Source: Augochlora pura
Lineage: Eukaryota > Arthropoda > Insecta > Hymenoptera > Halictidae
DNA: 64,000 nucleotides
Direction of reading: 5' to 3'
Assembly: GCF_028453695.1 (NCBI RefSeq)
Contig: NC_135775.1
Coordinates: 16,588,545 to 16,652,544 of the forward strand
Below the pieces are notes generated by a model that saw only the letters and a list, made by a program, of their open reading frames with translations, did no database searches and was not told where the DNA came from. Positions 48,600-60,872 of the stretch are shown here, piece by piece. The stretch's first letter is position 1. Each line of letters opens with the position of its first letter. Position numbers and translations under genes: made by a program.

Positions 48600-49648
48600 T
48601 CAAAGAACACCTTTTGAAATTTTAATTCAAGACTATTTTTTTTAGCGGAAAGGTCAAAAGACAATTTCTGAGAGTTCAATTTAATACTATTTCCAGCAAG
48701 GAGGTCAAAATCTTCTGAAATATTTATTTCACTTTATTTTCAGCAAAGGAGCCAAAATACATCTTTTAAAATCCGAATTGAACATTATTTTCAAAATACA
48801 AAGAGTGTGTGAAAATAGCGTTAGGATTAATAATCTATTTGTCCCGTGAAAATGATTGATATACGTATGTTATTATTATAAATATAGTTTGGGAAAATTT
48901 TTAATGCGGCATTTAATTGTCGCAAATTATTGGTCAATCAAAAATAATTTTATCAAGTTATTGTATAGTACGTAATCTTCAGAAAATGTGCCTTCGAGAA
49001 TGTCAGGATTAACAGAGATTTCGTTCGATTTGAATAAAAGTCTAAAAGCTATTAAAAATCAATTGTAAAAAGATGATACTCTCCGTACGGATTTTTCCTT
49101 CATTTTATATACAGCTCTATCGCCTTGTAATTGACGCAAGCAAATTCTCTTTTGCATAAAAAAATTGCGCAATCTATTTGGAAGTTATTTTAGACTCACA
49201 AATTACGTTTTCATAAACTTGAGTTTCTTACAATTGTTTTAGTAACGCGATTGGAAAAGAATTTTCTGCTCACCCCCAATGATTTAATTCCACGTCTTAT
49301 TTCGTAAGGGAAACGGGCATAAGGCCATCGTCTTCAAACTAGTTCCCTCGAGACTATACATCTATGTATGGATTCCAGCGTGGGATCCATTGATCGCAAC
49401 GTTTCTAGTACATACATTCTTGTACGTTTTAATCCTTAAATGATGAATCGTTTGTAGAAGGTACATGCGAGGTGAATATAACGGGGTCCTAGTGGAATTT
49501 CGATGTTTAAAAATTTTTCACATAGAAACATGCATTAGAGTTTTATCCGTCTCCTTTTTATGCAGAGTCGGCAAGAAAATTATACTATCAATCTTCATTG
49601 AAGGAACATTATTGCAATATTCTCATAATGCATAGATAATTTAGTGAA

Positions 49649-50086
49649 TAATTGGAAATCATATTTAATAGGTAAAGTGAATAATTGGGAATAATATTGG
49701 ATAGATAATTTAATGAATAGTGGGAAATAGAATTGGATAGATAAAGACAATAATTGGAAATGATGTTGTATAGATGAAGCAAACAATTGGAAATACTATT
49801 GTAAAGATAATTTGACAAATAATTAGAAATAATATTGCATAGATAAGTTAATGAACCATTAGGAATAATATTGTATGGGTGAAGTCAGTAATTGAAAATG
49901 TCATTGTGTAGATAAAGTCAGTAATTGAAAATGAAATTGTATAGATAAAATGTATAATCGAAAATAATATTGTATGGATAAAGGCAGTAATTAAAAATAA
50001 AATTATATAGATAAAGTGAATAATTGAAAATGATGTTATATAAATAAAGTGAACAATTGGAAATAATATTGCTTAGATAAAGTCAG
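49649..50086. repeat. Minisatellite, 13 units of 33 or 36 bp
   Basis: Thirteen consecutive units of the type TAATTGAAAATAATATTG followed by TATAGATAAAGTCAG. Ten units are 33 bp and three are 36 bp (variant AGATAATTTAATGAA), together 438 bp. A partial unit precedes (from about 49627) and another follows (to about 50112). Because every unit is a multiple of three, part of the array is open on the minus strand with a repeating SNYSLNYL pattern; I do not regard it as a gene. Confidence 0.9.
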
Positions 50087-50112
50087 TAATTGAAAATAAC
50101 ATTCTATATTAT

Positions 50113-51439
50113 TGTGATATTAATCTGATATAATCTTCTCCTTCAATTGTATAGTAAGTCATCTAATTTGATAACCCGTTGTACTAATTGGGCAGAAACA
50201 ATTTATTTGTAACGATGGTTAAAATATCAGAAGAAGACATTTGTTTCAAATTAGAGTTTATTGTGATACCTAATTTTCTTTAGTTTCTTCTTGAAGATCT
50301 TAAAGTCATCTCTGTCTAATTAACAGGCTGGTATTATCATTGACGTCAAGGCGAGTTCAACGACCTATGATAACATGAGGTTTATATGGCTCCGAACTCT
50401 ATTATTTTCAATTTAATGACTTCGTTCGAAATTTTCTTAACCGTTTCAGATTCTTTTTTACATTTTTCCAAAAAATGGCTATATATTGCTGTATACTACA
50501 TTTATAACAATAAACAGGAGAATTTTAATGCAATAAATGGATCGATTGAATTTTAGAATATAAATATACTAATTTCAGCTTGCTAAAATGATTAAAAGGA
50601 AACGGAAATTTCTATTTGCTACCTATTTCTTACAACTGATGTAAGCAATTCTTATTCTGCATAAAAATTTGTTGCTAGATTCAGTTAGTATTATTGAATT
50701 ATATTTAATTTAATACTTTCTTTTATTAATTCAAGTTAAAGTTTTTATCTAATATATTTTTGTCATTTTATTATAAAATCCACATTCTGCACATAATCCG
50801 TGGAAACAAATACGGGATACGTGTACTAGAAACATTAGTAATTTCTCGTGGGAATAGGTGTGTAATAGTTGGTGTATAAACTGACAACCACAATGACTAA
50901 TTACTTTCTGAATTAATAACCGGCTACCGATAATACCTTGAGCATAGTTAGTTGACCAAGCTCGTCCATTGTTTCCACAAATAACAACGACAACGACGTC
51001 GCGTATTTAAGGTTATAATGTAATTGGGGATTTTTTTACGGAGAATCTGTAACAGATCTTTGTAGTCACGGATCCTTCAATAATGGAAGGCTAAAAATGT
51101 AAAATATAAAAAATTTTGGTGGATTCTAGTATAACCTGAAGGCACAGCTATGGCATGAGTATACTGAATATTCACCTAACTTTGAGTGCAATTGGAAATA
51201 GGAATAGAAAGCTCAAGAATGTTTTGTTTTTAATAATGTAATTTAAACAACGCTGCATTAAGAAATATGATTTTCTCTAATCAATTGATTGCGTTCACTT
51301 TTGAACGTGCGAGCAAGTTGCACTAAATTTTGTAGAAAAAATTGAATCGAGCTTAATTATACATCGTTATTGCTTTCACAAATCAACATATCGATTTTTG
51401 TATACCAGAGAAAATTGAACAAATATTAAACCTTATAAC
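50113..51439. other. Non-coding stretch
   Basis: AT-rich, no exon recognised; weak hAT-like ends at about 50656-50680. Confidence 0.5.
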
Positions 51440-51616
51440 TAGGCTGCGGAGTTTATGTATTTATAACGAAAAAACTAGTAGAGAATTTAAAAAATTGTGT
51501 AACATTGGTTTCAATTAATCAAAATCTATCAAGAGACAAAATAAATTCCCATTTAATTTCTGTTTCTTGCAATTTACACAGGAAATTTGTATTTTGCATA
51601 ATGATTTCGCAATCTA
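51440..51616. mobile_element. hAT-like MITE, copy 5 (inverse orientation)
   Basis: Left end TAGGCTGCGGAGTTTATG, right end TTTTGCATAATGATTTCGCA then ATCTA. Flanks CTTATAAC and ATTATAAT match at 6 of 8. 177 bp. Confidence 0.6.
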
Positions 51617-52044
51617 ATTATAATTATCAAAATTCAATGAGTATTAAACATGTACGATGTCAAGAAGATATCGGCAACAAAGAAAATATTGGTGATTTTG
51701 TTCATCCTTGCTGAAATATATAAAGTATTAATATCATAAAAAAATGGAGATGTATCATCGAATGTCCAGTCTTAGGTAATTTATGATGCACGTCAAATCC
51801 TTATATTAAGTACCACGTGAAAGAAATCGCAGATTATGTGACGATTAACAACGTAATCTTCGCAACGCATATAGCAATACAAACTGCCAACTTGAAAACT
51901 GCGCACACATTTTTTCGTTTACAATAGACCATCGAGAAACACGAGTTTACTTAGCAGTCGCGCGCAGATTGATTATGGGTACACATCAATTGTCGAAACA
52001 TTAAAGACCAGTGTCGCTAATTGGAGTCTTTTATGTGTCGGACA

Positions 52045-52255
52045 TTACCCCTTTGCACTCGAGATATTTTAACTCTATAATGAAAACACTTGATACGTAT
52101 TTCATACATATGAAAGTGTATACTTATAGAAGAATTCTATTATTTGACAATTGATCAGGTACAGATAAATTTAATAATGTGAAGATGCTTTTGAAAATAG
52201 TGTAGCAAATTTTAGCGTTGCTTTAGAGTTGTCATTCGAGTGTAAAAAGGGTTAA
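52045..52255. mobile_element. TTAA-flanked MITE, CCCTTTGCACTC family, copy 1
   Basis: Left end TTACCCCTTTGCACTCGAG, right end CGAGTGTAAAAAGGGTTAA. Same termini and size (211 bp) as the element at 56401-56618. The left tetranucleotide has mutated from TTAA to TTAC. Confidence 0.65.
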
Positions 52256-52706
52256 CGTTAAAAAGGGATTTCGCATTGCGGCATCAAGTGCGGAACATAT
52301 TAATTATATTACGCTGGGCATAATTTCATTCGGAAGGCGGATTCGAGATAAAGGCTAACGAATAAAATGTTATTCGTTAATGATATGTCATTAGCAGTGA
52401 CAAAGATATCAATGTAAATGTCATCATTGCCAAAGTTAACAGTTAAATGGACTTTGATCATGGCGTATATACACAATATAATTACTCTATGATCACATGT
52501 CCGACTCGTTGCAGCGCGAGGGTTTAAAAAAGTTACTCCACTTCGGAAACTGTCTAGACATTTTTTGAAGCCTGTGCATGCTCGCATAGCATTTGCCGGT
52601 GAATAGGTGCACGTGTTAAGAGTGCGTTCAGCGGTAAAAACGCCAACAAAACCGGTATCAGAGCGTATAACCTGCGTGCATCTTGTATAACACGCGATTT
52701 TTTACG

Positions 52707-53205
52707 ATGGGACGCGAATCGTGTTCTTCTCGTGTTGCGCGATGGTCTGTTTGTGCATACGTTGGTGAATTGTCGCGACGCGGAACAGGTATGAGAAACA
52801 GAAGGTAATTAGCGCCCGAAGGTCCCGGAGGATAGTAGCAGAGTAACATTTAAGTACAGCTAACGAATCAGCCGTTGCTCCCGATCCTCCCTGGGTTTCC
52901 GGCCGATCCTGGCGGAGGAAGAAAGACCCGGTTCGAAAAACTCGCTCCTGGCAACGGAAGACACTTCCGACCAGGAGCAACAGGATTCTCAGGAGGATGA
53001 TCCTTACGAGTACGATGAGGACATCAGGCCCTCGAACAGGGTATCGCCGGAGAACGAGGCTTGCCTGGCCGGGAATTGTCCCAGTTCCTCTAGGATACCC
53101 GCTCCGTATTGGGGATGCAGCGATGCAACCGGATTGCGAACGCCGATCTTCTTCCTGGCTACATCTCCGACGGAGCCGTCTTGCACGTGCGCCTCCTGTC
53201 AGTAA
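52707..53205 (+). CDS. Two-exon coding segment, possible N-terminal part of milton
   Basis: Start ATG at 52707 (MGRESCSSRVARW). Exon 52707-52804 ends at donor AAG|GTAATT; a 67-nt intron ends at acceptor AATCAG; exon 2 begins at 52872. The phases agree, and exon 2 is open for 110 codons to TAA at 53203-53205. This frame is protein-like where the others are not: an acidic run (EDTSDQEQQDSQEDDPYEYD, about residues 62-81), balanced composition, and a Cys cluster at the end (CTCASC). GC is about 57% against roughly 35% around it. The exon may instead stop at CA|GTAATT (donor at 53202) and continue downstream. Its strand and position before the milton exon suggest an alternative milton N-terminus; TRAK proteins also carry cysteines upstream of their conserved region, but I cannot show homology. 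A separate gene is possible. The small intron is inferred, not proven. Confidence 0.5.
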
Positions 53206-53276
53206 TTCTTTCAACTTTCAGGACCGTCTGAGATATGGCTTGAGCTTCTTTTTCTTTTGTCATTTCATTTAGATTC

Positions 53277-53278
<2 letters not shown>

Positions 53279-53331
<53 letters not shown>

Positions 53332-53346
53332 TCTCTGTCTCTCTCT
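53279..53346. repeat. (CT)n microsatellite
   Basis: Uninterrupted CT for about 48 bp, then imperfect CT to 53346; lies just downstream of the coding exon. Confidence 0.97.
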
Positions 53347-54081
53347 AGTTTTCCGATTTTCATTATTGTCTTTTGTTGTGCGGAGTAACCGCGATTGGTT
53401 CGACACGAGCAGAGTTCTGCTGATTCGATTGCATTGTAATTCAATCTCACAACTTTATCTATATCCTATTTCGATTACATGGTAACTCGACTACGTTGTA
53501 ATTTAATTGCGTAATTGAAAGCTTTCGGTTAACACGATCGTTAATCACTTCAATTACGTGGGAGGTTCGAATATAATACATTTGTAATACCATTTAATTT
53601 GAATGAAAAGCGATTAAAGTACAACGTTATTGGATAATTACGTAATTGAAGTACAGTGTAATTAAACTACAATGTAATTGAACTGCAGTTCTACAAATTA
53701 CAATACAGAACCTTGAAGATGCGAGATACGTTACGATGCTATTCTTTCGTATACTCGTTTCTCGTCGCTCATTGTTGCTAACTATTAATTTAGTATTTGT
53801 TAACTTGTAATTTTGATTCAATTACATCGTAGTTCGTAATTAACGTAATTCAATTATTTACTATTTTGTGATTGCGCTAGAATTACGAATTACATTGTAA
53901 TTTAATTGAACAGAGATATGAATTACAAATTAGAATGTAATTGATTTACCTTGTAATTACAATTCCTTGAGTAATTCAATTGTAATTCAACGTAACTCTG
54001 AACACAAGTCGCTTGATATGGTTTGCGCACTCCGCGACGAAACGTTAGCACGCTTTTAAATAGAAAAATGACGAAATAGAA

Positions 54082-54238
54082 CGGACCCTGGATCTTCGTG
54101 CAATTACAGAATGTGCGGATAGTTCAAGTGCAGGAAAACATACGGGCTGACACGGTATAATAGCATCTTCTGCGATTTTAATTTTCTTAAAACAATATAT
54201 ATATGATAATGACAATTTGCACGAAGATCCGTAGTTTA
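54082..54238. mobile_element. hAT-like family fragment with symmetrical ends
   Basis: Left GGATCTTCGTGCAATT and right ATTTGCACGAAGATCC form an almost perfect inverted repeat, both resembling the left end of the family (GGATCTTTATGC). No target duplication is visible. Confidence 0.45.
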
Positions 54239-55409
54239 TTTATAAAACGCTCTAAACGCTACTACCGATATCTTACTGTTCTTTTTTCACGGAGTGTACG
54301 CTGGAATAGAAGGTTGTTCTTATGACGAATCGAATCGGATATCGTAGATTTCAGTTTGCTAATCGAATGGGATTGTCTCTACGAGTAGACTCGATCGCTG
54401 ATGTCGACCTAGATACGACCTGTTCATTTGTAGGAATTGATTAAGGCAATGTTAACGACGAAGGATAGGATACTCAAAGCTATCGTTACGATTCGAAAAG
54501 CTTTGCTGATGGAGATCAAGCGAGTGCAGCAGACACATACGACATACTTTAACCGGCGAAAGTTCAGATTAGAGAAGATAAATAAAAATTGTATTTTTGC
54601 AGTATAAAAATGTAAGATTTAAACACTGTGATGTAATAATATTGTGGTGATAACGCATAAGCTATCGTACTTTGATCGGTGAAAGTATAGAAGTAAATTT
54701 TGATGTTACATTGATGTATTAATATATATGTTTTTCGAAACATATATTTAATATACGAAGAAATGTTCTCCTATATTCTGCTTATTTTACAGATCCTTCT
54801 ACGAAATAAATAATTTACGAGTCGATCGCGACAAGTAGAAAATAATTAAAAACAATTTGTTTTTTCCCGTGGCTATTAGATATGTATATAACATAAAAAT
54901 ATCCTCAGATTTTTTTATGTCTTCGCAGACACATCAAATCCGCAGTTCAGTCTTTTGTAACGAAAAATTGAAGAACTTCTTTTACATTTCGCTCGATTAA
55001 TAGCTTCAACTTGAATAGAAAACACGATTTGGTAATCGATCGTGTTCACAAGCATGTTCGGCACAACTGTTATGTCTGTATAGATAGGAAAGGTGATCCA
55101 CAGCCATACAGTCAATAAAACAGCAGCATTTAGAACGTCGAGCACCACCCTGTACGTTGCGGCATCGAAAGGTTAGAGTTCATTACTTCAAAGGTTCCAA
55201 TAGGGATCATCTGAACTTCTGATAACTCTGGCGGCGATGGCCCAGTCCGATCCCGTCGTTTATACACGTCGATGTAATGAGATTTCTGTTCGCCCCGCAA
55301 CATGATCCTTCTGCAGTAAATACTGAAAGATGTATACCGACAACATGCTTTTAAAAGGTTATCACATTTTCGCAAGAGTACGTCCGAAAGAATTATCCTT
55401 AAATATACA

Positions 55410-55438
55410 GTGATTGTAAAAAGTATTCCTACACTGTA
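55410..55438. mobile_element. Tc1-like terminal remnant
   Basis: TACAGTGATTGTAAAAAGTA and the following TTCCTACACTGTA resemble a Tc1-type terminus; no partner end is seen. Confidence 0.25.
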
Positions 55439-55717
55439 TTTCTTATTTTTGATAAATTGTCAACACTTGAACTGTTATAATTTCGTAAGAGCGTGTCGTA
55501 AAATAACGAATCTGGATTCATTTTAAACAAAGTTTGGTAACAAGTGATCAAATTAATGAGTCACGATTGCAACTTGTTGTTCAATTATTATAAATTGGTT
55601 ATAATAAATAATTAGTTTTGATTGTTGATCCTTAATCAGATTATTGTTTGTCTAACTGTGATTTTAAAGCTTGAAACTCCTTCTTTTATTATACTTCCCT
55701 GATATTTCTATATCAAA

Positions 55718-55839
55718 TTTTTATATAATATAATAAATATTTTTTATATAATATAATAAATATTTTTTATATAATATATTTTTATATAATATAATAAATA
55801 TTTTTTATATAATATATTTTTATATAATATAATAAATGT
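55718..55839. repeat. AT-rich tandem repeat
   Basis: Alternating units of TTTTTATATAATATAATAAA (about 23 bp) and TTTTTTATATAATATA (16 bp). Confidence 0.9.
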
Positions 55840-56400
55840 AATAAACTGTAGGCGCGCTATTTCTGAAAAATGTTGCGGATTGAAACGTCTGGGAATACGC
55901 AAACAAATTTATTTCACGACTGATCTTAACATAGATTTCAAGATTGAAACCTCCTCTTTACAACAACCCTTTAAACTTCGATGTACGATTTGTTTTTAGC
56001 CACTCTGTTGAACTTCGAATGAAAGGTGTGCTGCCTACTTTACGGAAACGCAAGGTTCAGGATAGCTCTACACGGTCGAACTTGTTTCTCGTTTCTCTTT
56101 TACAAAACAACTAAAAGAAATCTTACACCAAGTTTCAAGAAGTCGTTGTAAAGGGGAAGCTTCAAGCTTTGAATCCGTGGTCGGTTTATTCGTGAACTAA
56201 ATTTTTCGATGGTCTCAAAGACGTTCCAATTTGTAACGTTTTCCAGTAAACCTGTTTCCAGCGGTTCGTTCTCTATGACTTGTAAAAACGTGTGTTGTAG
56301 AAAGGACTGATCGATGAGTTGTATAGTTCACAGCAAATAGTTTCAGATTTATCGTGGTATGATTCCTTTTTCACGAAATTATAACAGGCGAAATATCTTG
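55840..56400. other. Non-coding stretch
   Basis: Nothing recognisable on either strand. Confidence 0.5.
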
Positions 56401-56618
56401 TTAACCCTTTGCACTCAAAGCCATTTTGACATTAAATATAACATAATTTTTCTGACTCGCAGCATTTCCTTACTGTATAACAAAGTGCATTTTATGCATA
56501 TGAAATCGAGCCTCATAATTCATACAACCAGTTAGATTCTCAACAATTTTTTAAATTTGAAGTTTGGTCATACCTGTAAAAATAATTTCAGAGTCGCTAC
56601 TCGAGTGCAAAGGATTAA
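56401..56618. mobile_element. TTAA-flanked MITE, CCCTTTGCACTC family, copy 2
   Basis: Left end TTAACCCTTTGCACTC, right end CTCGAGTGCAAAGGATTAA; 15 of 16 terminal bases are inverse-complementary. TTAA lies at both outer edges as expected for piggyBac-type insertion. 218 bp, no coding capacity. Confidence 0.75.
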
Positions 56619-58325
56619 AAATTTGTCAAAAATCGAAAATTCAGTGTACAAATTCTTTTCACACTGACCGCAAGTGTCGAAACAAGATGACAAATTTATT
56701 AACTTAGGTTTATTGAAATTCTAAATATATATTTATAGGGAATTTAATCAATGAATTTGTTTCATTGAGCATACATATGCGGGGCTTAGAAGCCAATCAG
56801 TACAAGCCCACTGACTTCAAAATTCTGATAAATTAGGATTTTGTAAATTACCTGTAGAATTGAGCTGAAAAATATTTCATTTGTTACTTCATTTTTTATT
56901 TTATTTTATTTCATTTTTATTCTATTGTGTTACAAAGAATTCATTGCTAGTGATAGCTGCCAAACAGACAAGTTACAAAGTAACATACGGTAACAAATCG
57001 AATTCACTGCGACAAACAAATACAGAATGAAGCAATACAATGCCGAAAGTTGCAAAATCAATGTTATAATCCCAAATTTATAAGCGAGATGCTGTTAAGC
57101 GATTCTGTCACGTCCAGCAGATAAAACGATGTACCATCCGATCCGTCATATCGACAGCCTTGTACCGATCTTTAGAAATCACCGCACGCACTTCAACTCA
57201 TCGTGTCGTCCGATTGTAAAGCTTATCACGCTCTCTTGCAGAAACCGCGTGTAAGCGACATTTCCCAAATTGACTTGTAGGAAGCCGCAAGAGGAATTGA
57301 CATAAGCGACTACCTTTTGATAGTAGAAATCACCTGCACCTTTCGACGGTTCCTCTACGAATGCCGATGTAGTGACATCACTAGAATTGCGTATCCTATG
57401 CCAGACATTGCGAACGTATAATTCGATTACAATGGAGTATCCTATAGTGAACTAATTCGAACTAGAACGTAGTTCTTTTTTCCCGCGATTTACGTGCCGA
57501 TCACGTTCACCCGGTTCCTTATGATTCTTTAGAGTGATAGGGATAATAATAATTATAATAATTTATATAATAATAATAATAATAATTAAATACTATTAAC
57601 ATTTATGTAGAAATCTCAAGCTTAAAAAGAAAACATAACAGGTAACAAAGAGTGATACTGTGTATAACTGAATGTGCGAGTGTAAAGACAAGGTGAAGAT
57701 GTTGAATTGTGTCTCTTGACCGCCTGAATGCGTTGCTGTTTTCTTGGAGATATTTTCGGTGTGGGCGTGAATCGAAAATAAAACAAACGGGTCCATGGAT
57801 TCCGCATCTCTCAGATGAGGCAAGGGAAACAGTTGTCCTGATTTATTAGTTGATTATTATAAAACTGCACTGAAAGGGAAAGTAACCGCTCAAACTTGAG
57901 GTCGTCCGCAGGTATGGCTCGCACCTTCGGGTGATGCGCATAAAAAATCCTCATGTCTCTATGATTGACCGTAGCAGACAATAAACCCGGAGAAGCGTCT
58001 CCGTGAAGGCTAAAAAGTTAAATTCTGAAGAAAGTAATAGCTATTAGAAGAAACTGCATGCTACGGAGGGAGGTGGGACTATTCGAAGGACAGATGGGGT
58101 TGTAACATATGTCAACGATTATCGAATGCACCGTCATGGTTGGGGATTTCCTCATTTATTACGGCTTTCAACGCGGAACATTTGTTACTATGTAACTTTC
58201 AAATTATGCATCTAATTATAAAGTATTAAATAGAAATTTAAACGAAAATTTAAATATCATATGGGAAATGAAACTTATGACACCGCTATCAAACATTATT
58301 GTCAAATATACAGCACAGTTTTTGC
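56619..58325. other. Non-coding stretch
   Basis: A TAATAA-rich microsatellite lies at about 57546-57590. The segment 57.1-57.4 kb is less AT-rich without an exon. Confidence 0.5.
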
Positions 58326-58518
58326 TAGACTGCTGATTTTTATGCAAAATGAAAATTGTCTTTATTAATTACAACATTTAGAAGCTAAATAGATATTTGT
58401 TTCTTTTCTTAATCATTCGACAGCTACGTAATAATATTTTGTAACTGTATAAATGTTTCTGCTATTTTGGTTCTGACGGATTCATTTTTATCATAAACGT
58501 ATTACAATCCGCGGTTTA
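58326..58518. mobile_element. hAT-like MITE, copy 6
   Basis: Left end TAGACTGCTGATTTTTATGC, right end TATTACAATCCGCGGTTTA. Flanks GTTTTTGC and GTTATTAC agree at 6 of 8. 193 bp. The internal AAAATGAAAATTGTCTTTAT matches copy 3. Confidence 0.65.
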
Positions 58519-60659
58519 GTTATTACATAATACAACAATGATTTCATGGAAATTGGGATGAATATAATGTGAAATAAATAGACTGCAAGAACATGCAGAT
58601 GTACATACTATTTTAACATTCTTGTGGCACTCGCCATCAGCATATATGAACTGAATATTGAAATGGTTTAGCCTAACCAGAAACGAATAGTTGTTTTATT
58701 TTTGTTAACGTCGAGCATTAGTAGAAAAAAAAATGAGTCTTTTTCCGTTTGAAGTGTTAGTACAGCTTGGAGTTTCGTTCCCTTTCTTGATGGTGAAAAC
58801 GAGTTCATTATCTCGAAAAATTCCAACTGACTAAATGCAGCTCTAGGTGGTAGCTGTTGGACGACATTCCTCGAGGAGTGTAAGCCTCAGAGGCATGTTT
58901 TCTTCAGCTACTAACTAGACACTTCTTGCCCATGGTATGTGGAAACCACGGTCAAGAGTGTCCCATTTGGTCTGTAAACGTATAGTATTATACGTATCTC
59001 ACAGAACAAGCAAAATTCATGAACAATTATTTTGTCGACTCGAAGACTATCAACATTAGAACTACCGAGATTTAAATGCGACTAATCTATATTATTTTAA
59101 TCTATAATATATATAAATAAAATAATTGTATTTATATATTTATATATTGTTTGTCTATCACTTTGAAGGTTATGTAATGGGTAACTTTGTTTTTTTAAAT
59201 GGAAACCTATATCTATATTTACAGATTTTTATTGCCTGTGGATAATGAATAAGCTTTTGTATGAAACGTCTTAATAATTTCAAGTTCATACGTCCGAAGT
59301 CGATGTTACTTTAAAATAATTGGAAAATTCGACGTTTGTTTAAGATAATCGATGAATCTTTTAGTACACAAAATTCGCAGATTTTCAAATTCTTTGAATC
59401 ATCGAAACAGAAAAATACGTGATTCTCAAAGATCCGAAACTCTTGTAATTACAACGTTTCAGATAACAACTTTCTAATTATTAAACGTCGAAAACCGATT
59501 GCTCGCCGTTGACTACAATTCGAAATGGAAAAGCGGATGCAGCAGCGCATCCATTCGCTAAAAGCGACACGAGTCATCTCGGTCTTTTCTTGGTATTCGT
59601 AGATGACTCATTTGCGTACCGTATTCGACTTTTAGTATTCCTGTTTCTTCTCCGAAAGTTCGCGCTTGACCTTGTACGAACCATTTTCTGCTGGGGTATA
59701 GAACGGTCAGAAAGCATCATTTTACTACAAATTGCGACACTGGAGCTTTTAAAAGACTCCTTCAATCTTGACTCCCTTTCACGATCTCTATCAGTGGAAT
59801 TTTTCTGTTCGACATACTCCGTCCTATGGCACGAATATTCCACGCGAATAATAACTATTTTATTTTATTCTATTCTATTCTATTCTATTTTATATCACTG
59901 TCTGAAACTGAAATCATTTCATAGACTGTTATCAGTGAAATTTTATGGACATCAATAATAATAATTATAGGATATCGACATTAAACAAAAATATAATTAA
60001 TAGCAACAATACAGGCCTAACTAAATCTACAACACGATATAACATAGATCAATTAAATAATTTGGTAAACGATTGTCAATGTAGTAAATTTTTGTTATTA
60101 AAAATGTGTGTCACCGTTTGAACTTGATCTTTTATTATTATATAATAATAATGTATTTATTGCGTAGTGCATCAATTTACTAAATATTTTTGGTCGTTTT
60201 CAATAACGATGCTTTTACATAAATTGAGTTCCTCTCACGAATACTGTTGGTGAACTTTTATTAATCAGCACATTTCATTCTGTGCTGATTTTCCCTGAAT
60301 AATAATAATAATATTTTATTTAGTACGCAGTTCATCGTTTTAACAAATTTATCGACCATTTTTAATGAGCAAAGTAGACCTTTGATTATATTTTCTTCAG
60401 GAAAAATGTATACCGTGTGTCCATTAAGACGCTTAGCAAGAAGTGTGATAAATATTGAATTATGTAAACACTACGATAAAAAAAGAAACCGCGAAAAGCA
60501 TTTACGTCCGCTGGTTTCAATATGGCTGCCGTCTCTTACGTAAAGTCTGTCTGGAAAAAAGTGTCTGCCGTGCTTTGTAGTTGCTATACTAGTTTAAGAA
60601 ATTTAATTTTCCCATTTTGTCATTGTACGTGAATAATTATGCATTTAATATGCAATTAC
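58519..60659. other. Non-coding stretch
   Basis: Includes AACATTAGAACTACCGAG at 59053-59070, a TTAACACTA-type end. Frames on both strands at 59509-59958 are long, but they are out of frame with any splice site and end in a TATTC repeat. Confidence 0.45.
59856..59890. repeat. TATTC pentanucleotide microsatellite
   Basis: Five to seven imperfect copies of TATTC/TATTT. Confidence 0.9.
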
Positions 60660-60872
60660 TGGACTGCGAATTTTATGTATTTATGACAAAAATGCGATTA
60701 GCAAAAGCACGTTTAAAAACCTTAACATTACCAGTTGTTTATTCATTTCACTCACCTTAACATCATTCAATTAAATATCAAGTTAATAAAAATAACCACA
60801 CGCCTATATAGCTCCTCTATCTTATAATTAGTCATGTTAGAATTTTTATTACACATAAAAATTCACAATCTA
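60660..60872. mobile_element. hAT-like MITE, copy 7 (inverse orientation)
   Basis: Left end TGGACTGCGAATTTTATG, right end ACATAAAAATTCACAATCTA. Flanks GCAATTAC and ATAATTAC match at 6 of 8, including a run of six. 213 bp. Confidence 0.65.

Larger units (their letters stand above)
39454..49648 (+). other. Putative milton first intron, non-coding
   Basis: CpG-rich sequence continues to about 39960. Less AT-rich islands lie at 42.64-43.01, 43.80-44.10 and 46.02-46.40 kb. The first holds a 26-codon ATG frame (42857-42937) of protein-like composition but no usable donor. A mariner-like terminus is at 41919-41950. No exon is supported. Confidence 0.45.
53347..55717. other. Putative milton intron, non-coding
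   Basis: 53.45-54.0 kb is rich in repeated TGTAATT words (diverged short repeat). Around 54925-54950 is a solo hAT-like end (CATCAAATCCGCAGTTCA). Two adjacent minus-strand frames at 54915-55375 include a hydrophobic stretch (VLLTVWLWITF) but no recognised family. Confidence 0.45.

Noticed and set aside
52702..53214. 170-codon minus-strand frame opposite the 52.7 kb exons
   Set aside because: Arg/Gly/Leu-rich antisense shadow of the plus-strand acidic reading frame, which has better composition and consistent splice sites.
59509..59958. 149-codon plus and 89-codon minus frames
   Set aside because: No domain or splice sites; the plus frame ends in the translated TATTC microsatellite.
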